From the IMG/VR virus record IMGVR_UViG_3300042558_000331, positions 1-43,270 of that record: a stretch of DNA of 43,270 bases, one strand, 5' to 3'. The notes under the pieces are model-generated. The model was not told the origin of the DNA. It saw nothing but the letters and a program-made list of their open reading frames with translations, and made no database searches. The translations under genes and the position numbers were made by a program. Below, piece by piece: positions 40,850 to 43,270 of this stretch; within the stretch, counting starts at the first letter, position 1, and every line of letters starts with the position of its first letter. This stretch comes from a virus.

Positions 40850-42046
40850 TTACTTAATAATACCTGCTAATTTCTTAAATCTATTAGAAAAATCTGCAGA
40901 TTCTGCAATTACTTGCTTAGCTGCTGCTTTCGGTGCAGTTGATTTAACTGCTTTAGAAGCGATTCCTTCTTTGATTGTTTTCTTAGCTGTTTTGTTAGTT
41001 GAAGTGTATTTGAAGTTCTCTGCTAATGTAGAGAATACCAATTTAACCTCTCTTACTGATTTTGTTCTATCCAAAGTTTCAATCACTTTAACTTTTTGTT
41101 CGTTAGTCATGTTGTGAGCTCTGAATAATTTATTAGCGAATAATAACTTAGCGTTTAATAAGTTTACTTCGTTAATAGTTCTTTGTAATGATTTGATAGT
41201 TTTGTAAGCTTCTTCGATTTCCTTATCTTTTTCGGTTTCTTCAGCTTCATCAACTTTCTCTTCGTCGCCTTTCATATCAGCTTCCATTTCTCTTAAAATT
41301 TCTTCTAAGTCAACTTCATCTGATTCTTCTTCAGCTTCGTTAGTTACAACTACTTTAGGGTCTTCGCCTTTGTCAGTTCCAGCTTCTGAACCATCTGCTA
41401 AATTTTCAGCCATTGGCTCTTCTGCAGGTACTTCTTCTGAACCTTCTTCATCACCTAATTGTGCTTCTAACTCTCTGATGATTGCTTCTAAGTCCATGTC
41501 ATCTTCTTCAGATTCTTCTGGTTCCATACCAGTAACATCGTACTCTTCGCCATCACCTTCCATAGATGCGAATGGGTCTGCTTCTGCATCCATTCCATCT
41601 TCACCTTCTGCAGCTGCAAAAGGATTTTCTTCTTCTGAATCTTCGCCTTCTAATTCAGCTAATCTAGCCTTTAATTCTGCGATTTCAGTATCTTTATCCA
41701 TTTCTTCTGCGCCTTCTTCTTCGTTGATATCTGCTACTTTTTTGTAGTCATCTACTTGTGCACCTGGCTCACCAGATGTAGTTTCAGTAGAACCAGCTTC
41801 GAATTCAGTGTGCGCATCCAAAGTAGGATTAGATGTAGAAGAACCGATTCCTGTTGAATCTAATTCTTCATCTACTTGCTCCTCGTCCCCTTCCATTTCA
41901 GCTTCAGCTCTTAACTTTTGAGTTAACATAGACTGTAGTCTTGGTGTGAAGGCTTCTTCAAGTGCAAGCTTTGCGTTAGCCAATGCAGTTTCTTTAACCG
42001 CTTTAGCATCTGCGATTGCTTCTTTTAACAATTTTGAATTTGCCAT
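40850..42046 (-). CDS. Prohead core scaffolding protein (gp22-like)
   Basis: 398 aa. N-terminal helix (LLKEAIADAKAVKETALANA) then AFTPRLQSMLTQKLRAEAEM. Residues 55-260 are extremely acidic, Glu/Asp/Ser-rich (for example EEEGAEEMDKDTEIAELKAR). The C-terminal part (IKSLQRTINEVNLLNAKLLF, ANKLFRAHNMTNEQKVKVIE, TLDRTKSVREVKLVFSTL) is the most characteristic block of gp22-like scaffolds. The final basic tail may bind the inner capsid. It forms the core on which gp23 assembles and is normally degraded by the prohead protease, whose gene is not in the window. Located directly upstream of the capsid gene, as in T4 (22-23). Confidence 0.8.
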   Translation of the reverse strand: MANSKLLKEAIADAKAVKETALANAKLALEEAFTPRLQSMLTQKLRAEAEMEGDEEQVDEELDSTGIGSSTSNPTLDAHTEFEAGSTETTSGEPGAQVDDYKKVADINEEEGAEEMDKDTEIAELKARLAELEGEDSEEENPFAAAEGEDGMDAEADPFASMEGDGEEYDVTGMEPEESEEDDMDLEAIIRELEAQLGDEEGSEEVPAEEPMAENLADGSEAGTDKGEDPKVVVTNEAEEESDEVDLEEILREMEADMKGDEEKVDEAEETEKDKEIEEAYKTIKSLQRTINEVNLLNAKLLFANKLFRAHNMTNEQKVKVIETLDRTKSVREVKLVFSTLAENFKYTSTNKTAKKTIKEGIASKAVKSTAPKAAAKQVIAESADFSNRFKKLAGIIK

Positions 42047-42069
42047 TTTTAAAATGTATTTTGTTCCTG

Positions 42070-42095
42070 TGAAGTTATTGTATTGTGGAACTTCA
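42070..42095 (-). other. Inverted repeat in scaffold leader
   Basis: TGAAGTT and AACTTCA, a perfect 7-bp inverted repeat with a 12-base loop, 24 bases upstream of the scaffold ATG. In RNA this would be a weak hairpin; as DNA it could be an operator. No T run follows, so it is not a terminator. Confidence 0.3.
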
Positions 42096-42164
42096 ATGAT
42101 ATTTTGTCGGTTGTTCGGTCACGCCTTATAAGAGAAGGGTATTCATTAACCAACTAAGTCTTAA

Positions 42165-42193
42165 TAAAAAAATCCTATATAAGATAGGATATT
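42165..42193 (-). terminator. Rho-independent terminator after bS21 gene
   Basis: Minus strand ATCCTATCTTATATAGGAT followed by a T7 run. Lies about 40 bases past the bS21 stop and upstream of the 186-base leader of the scaffold gene. Confidence 0.75.
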
Positions 42194-42197
42194 CGAA

Positions 42198-42207
42198 AAT
42201 AAATATA
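42198..42207 (-). promoter_or_regulatory. ATATTTATT variant motif between bS21 and its terminator
   Basis: Coding-strand TATATTTATT between the bS21 stop and the terminator hairpin. The next gene starts about 150 bases downstream. Similar placement to the copy at 28098-28107. Confidence 0.25.
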
Positions 42208-42232
42208 TAAATTTTTTAGAAAACTAAAGAAA

Positions 42233-42430
42233 TTATTTGTTTTTATCAAAAATATTTTGTAATTTCTCTTTTCTTATAGCTTTTTGAGTTTTAATTCTTT
42301 TAGTTACAGATGGTTTTAGAAACTCTTTTCTATCTCTAAGTTGCTCAATTTGCTTTACGCTTTTTACTTTATTCTTGTAAGCTTTTAATGCTCTTTCGAT
42401 GTTTCCATCTTTTACATCAATAATCAACAT
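42233..42430 (-). CDS. rpsU: Phage-encoded small ribosomal subunit protein bS21
   Basis: 65 aa, basic. Start LIIDVKDGNIERALKAYKNK matches the bS21 opening 'v-i-x-V-k-x-x-x-n-i-e-x-A-L-k-x-f-k-r-k'. The second part (QLRDRKEFLKPSVTKRIKTQ) carries the conserved 'l-R-x-R-x-e-f-x-K-P-s-x-x-k-r' helix and a Lys/Arg-rich end. Length is typical of Bacteroidota bS21. It binds the 30S platform near the anti-Shine-Dalgarno end of 16S rRNA. In Bacteroidota, bS21 with bS18 and bS6 helps sequester that end, so a phage copy could alter which mRNAs start well. It begins six bases after the Dps-like gene's end and has AAAAGG only two bases before its ATG, too close for a normal SD. Followed by a terminator, then capsid genes. 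Confidence 0.9.
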   Translation of the reverse strand: MLIIDVKDGNIERALKAYKNKVKSVKQIEQLRDRKEFLKPSVTKRIKTQKAIRKEKLQNIFDKNK

Positions 42431-42436
42431 AACCTT

Positions 42437-42808
42437 TTATTGGTGATTTACTAATTTATATTTAGTTTTGTATAATAAAGATACAATCAAATCGATATCG
42501 TTTTGTATCCAACTATCTTGCAGTTTTGGATTTTGTCTTAATTTTGCAACTAAATTACATAGAGTTTCAAAATATTTAATGATGTTTTTAATATCACAAT
42601 TTTTATCCAAAGTACCTATGCCGGAGATTTGTATCAATCCCTCTTTACCCTGATATGCTTCAACTATTGGGTCTATCAAATCACCAATTGCTTCATAGTA
42701 TTCACCCAATGCCATATGAGCAGAATGTGCTCCTATTCCTTTAACTCCCCAATGGAAAGCGTGCGCCTGTGTTCTACTTTGTAATAATAATGATGCTAAT
42801 TCTTCCAT
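42437..42808 (-). CDS. Dps/ferritin-like protein (DUF5856-like)
   Basis: 123 aa from ATG 42808, which overlaps the upstream stop (TAATG); a TTG nine bases earlier is also open but less likely. The first half, ELASLLLQSRTQAHAFHWGV, then KGIGAHSAHMALGEYYEAIG and DLIDPIVEAYQG, reproduces the helix A/B pattern of Dps-type ferritins: His in 'a-H-x-f-H-W', then 'h-x-x-l-x-x-x-Y-e-x-i-x-d-x-i-D-x-i-a-E'. Phage members fall in the DUF5856 family. Dps proteins oxidise iron and shield DNA; whether this short phage version binds iron is unknown. It is downstream of the 142-aa gene and six bases upstream of bS21, so the three form an operon ahead of the head genes. Confidence 0.65.
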   Translation of the reverse strand: MEELASLLLQSRTQAHAFHWGVKGIGAHSAHMALGEYYEAIGDLIDPIVEAYQGKEGLIQISGIGTLDKNCDIKNIIKYFETLCNLVAKLRQNPKLQDSWIQNDIDLIVSLLYKTKYKLVNHQ

Positions 42809-43236
42809 TATTTGCAAGTTTTACATTCTCTTAATCCCAATCTTTTTCTCATAACATCTTCCGAAACATTTGCAATCTCAAAGTATCTATTTAATACGTG
42901 TCCCATATCTTCATATAGAGCTTCCAATCTTTGTTCTTGTGCTTTTGCTTCTAATGCTTCTTTTTGGAATTTTTCGTGCAATCCTTTTAACTCCTTCATA
43001 TTGCGTTTAATAGTAACTCTATCAAACCAATCACCGCCTTCTCTCAAAGTATATTCTTGCGCCGCATCTGCGATACCACCCAACGTTTCTGCAACAGTTC
43101 TGATATCGGATTTTCTATTCATTTGTTCGCCAAATTGGCCGAACGTAGAAATTATTTCCAAAAAGTGTTTTTTGATTTCGGTAGGAAGTTGTTGAAATTC
43201 TTCTTCCTCATTCAATAAATCTTTTAACTTTATCAT
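42808..43236 (-). CDS. Hypothetical protein
   Basis: 142 aa, mainly helical and highly charged, starting MIKLKDLLNEEEEFQQLPTE. The opening 'm-i-k-L-k-d-L-l-x-E' resembles a short motif found at the start of many T4-like phage proteins, but no family is clear. A long amphipathic helix follows (RNMKELKGLHEKFQKEALEA), and the C-terminus has two Cys in RECKTCK, possibly a metal site with no partner pair. The stop overlaps the Dps-like start (TAATG). Between its ATG and the window end are 34 bases of A/T-rich leader. Confidence 0.7.
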   Translation of the reverse strand: MIKLKDLLNEEEEFQQLPTEIKKHFLEIISTFGQFGEQMNRKSDIRTVAETLGGIADAAQEYTLREGGDWFDRVTIKRNMKELKGLHEKFQKEALEAKAQEQRLEALYEDMGHVLNRYFEIANVSEDVMRKRLGLRECKTCK

Positions 43237-43270
43237 AATTATCTCTTTACAATTTTATTTTTTTTCAATT

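Noticed and set aside
41370-41747. Plus-strand Ser-rich frame of 125 codons
   Set aside because: It is the mirror of GAA/GAT-rich codons in the acidic scaffold gene; low complexity with no start context.
1-43270. tRNA genes, integrase, insertion sequences, att sites
   Set aside because: No cloverleaf with a T-loop pattern, no transposase or recombinase frame and no terminal inverted repeats were seen. A tRNA scan was not possible here.

Overview
The window is a contiguous piece of a tailed-phage (Caudoviricetes) genome carrying the virion module of a contractile-tailed, T4-superfamily myovirus. Every gene I can support is on the minus strand, so transcription runs from about 43.2 kb down to 1. 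The DNA is AT-rich. Start codons are preceded by A/T-rich leaders with no well-placed AGGAGG-type Shine-Dalgarno sequence. This fits a Bacteroidota host, whose ribosomes rarely use SD pairing. The host is an inference from leader style plus the phage ribosomal protein bS21; nothing in the window proves it.

Layout in transcription order. (1) 43.2-42.2 kb: a small unknown protein, a Dps/ferritin-like protein and a phage bS21, closed by a hairpin terminator. (2) 42.0-39.2 kb: gp22-like prohead scaffold and gp23-like major capsid protein, then a terminator. (3) 39.1-34.3 kb: a C1q-like surface/fibre protein, the gp13-like and gp14-like neck proteins, a gp15-like tail completion protein, and two small unknown proteins. 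(4) 34.3-20.8 kb: seven fibre-like proteins, Ser/Thr/Asn-rich and repetitive. Several share a receptor-binding-type N-terminus, and two end in a peptidase S74 intramolecular chaperone. Two internal terminators split this cluster. (5) 20.8-18.1 kb: a GT-B glycosyltransferase whose start overlaps the last fibre's stop, and a virion protein with an intein-like Hint domain ahead of a LamG-like domain. (6) 18.0-15.2 kb: tail sheath (gp18) and tube (gp19), then a terminator. (7) 15.1-14.6 kb: a two-gene cassette bracketed by terminators. (8) 14.5-6.1 kb: tail-assembly chaperone pair with a possible programmed frameshift, tape measure, baseplate/tube junction protein, LysM-type baseplate protein and hub-like protein. 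(9) 6.1-0 kb: a small unknown protein, a PhyH-type Fe(II)/2-oxoglutarate oxygenase, a compact family A DNA polymerase, a 721-aa unknown protein, a small unknown protein, a SAM methyltransferase and the start of a DUF1599/Nmad1-like gene cut by the window edge.

The genes work together as a late, virion-building programme. The scaffold and capsid genes build the head, gp13/14/15 close the neck, gp18/19 with the chaperone, tape measure and hub build the contractile tail, and the fibre array plus glycosyltransferase and Hint/LamG protein probably form and modify the host-contact surface. Portal, terminase and prohead protease are not present and probably lie beyond 43.27 kb; the remaining baseplate wedge genes are also outside. 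A recurrent intergenic motif, ATATTTATA on the coding strand, sits upstream of many of these genes and is a candidate phage-specific late promoter or RNA signal.

The most notable points are the slippery T7 run in the tail chaperone overlap, the Hint domain that keeps its C-terminal His-Asn but has Lys at +1, the phage bS21 in an SD-poor genome, the polymerase embedded in the tail region, and the glycosyltransferase coupled to a fibre gene.
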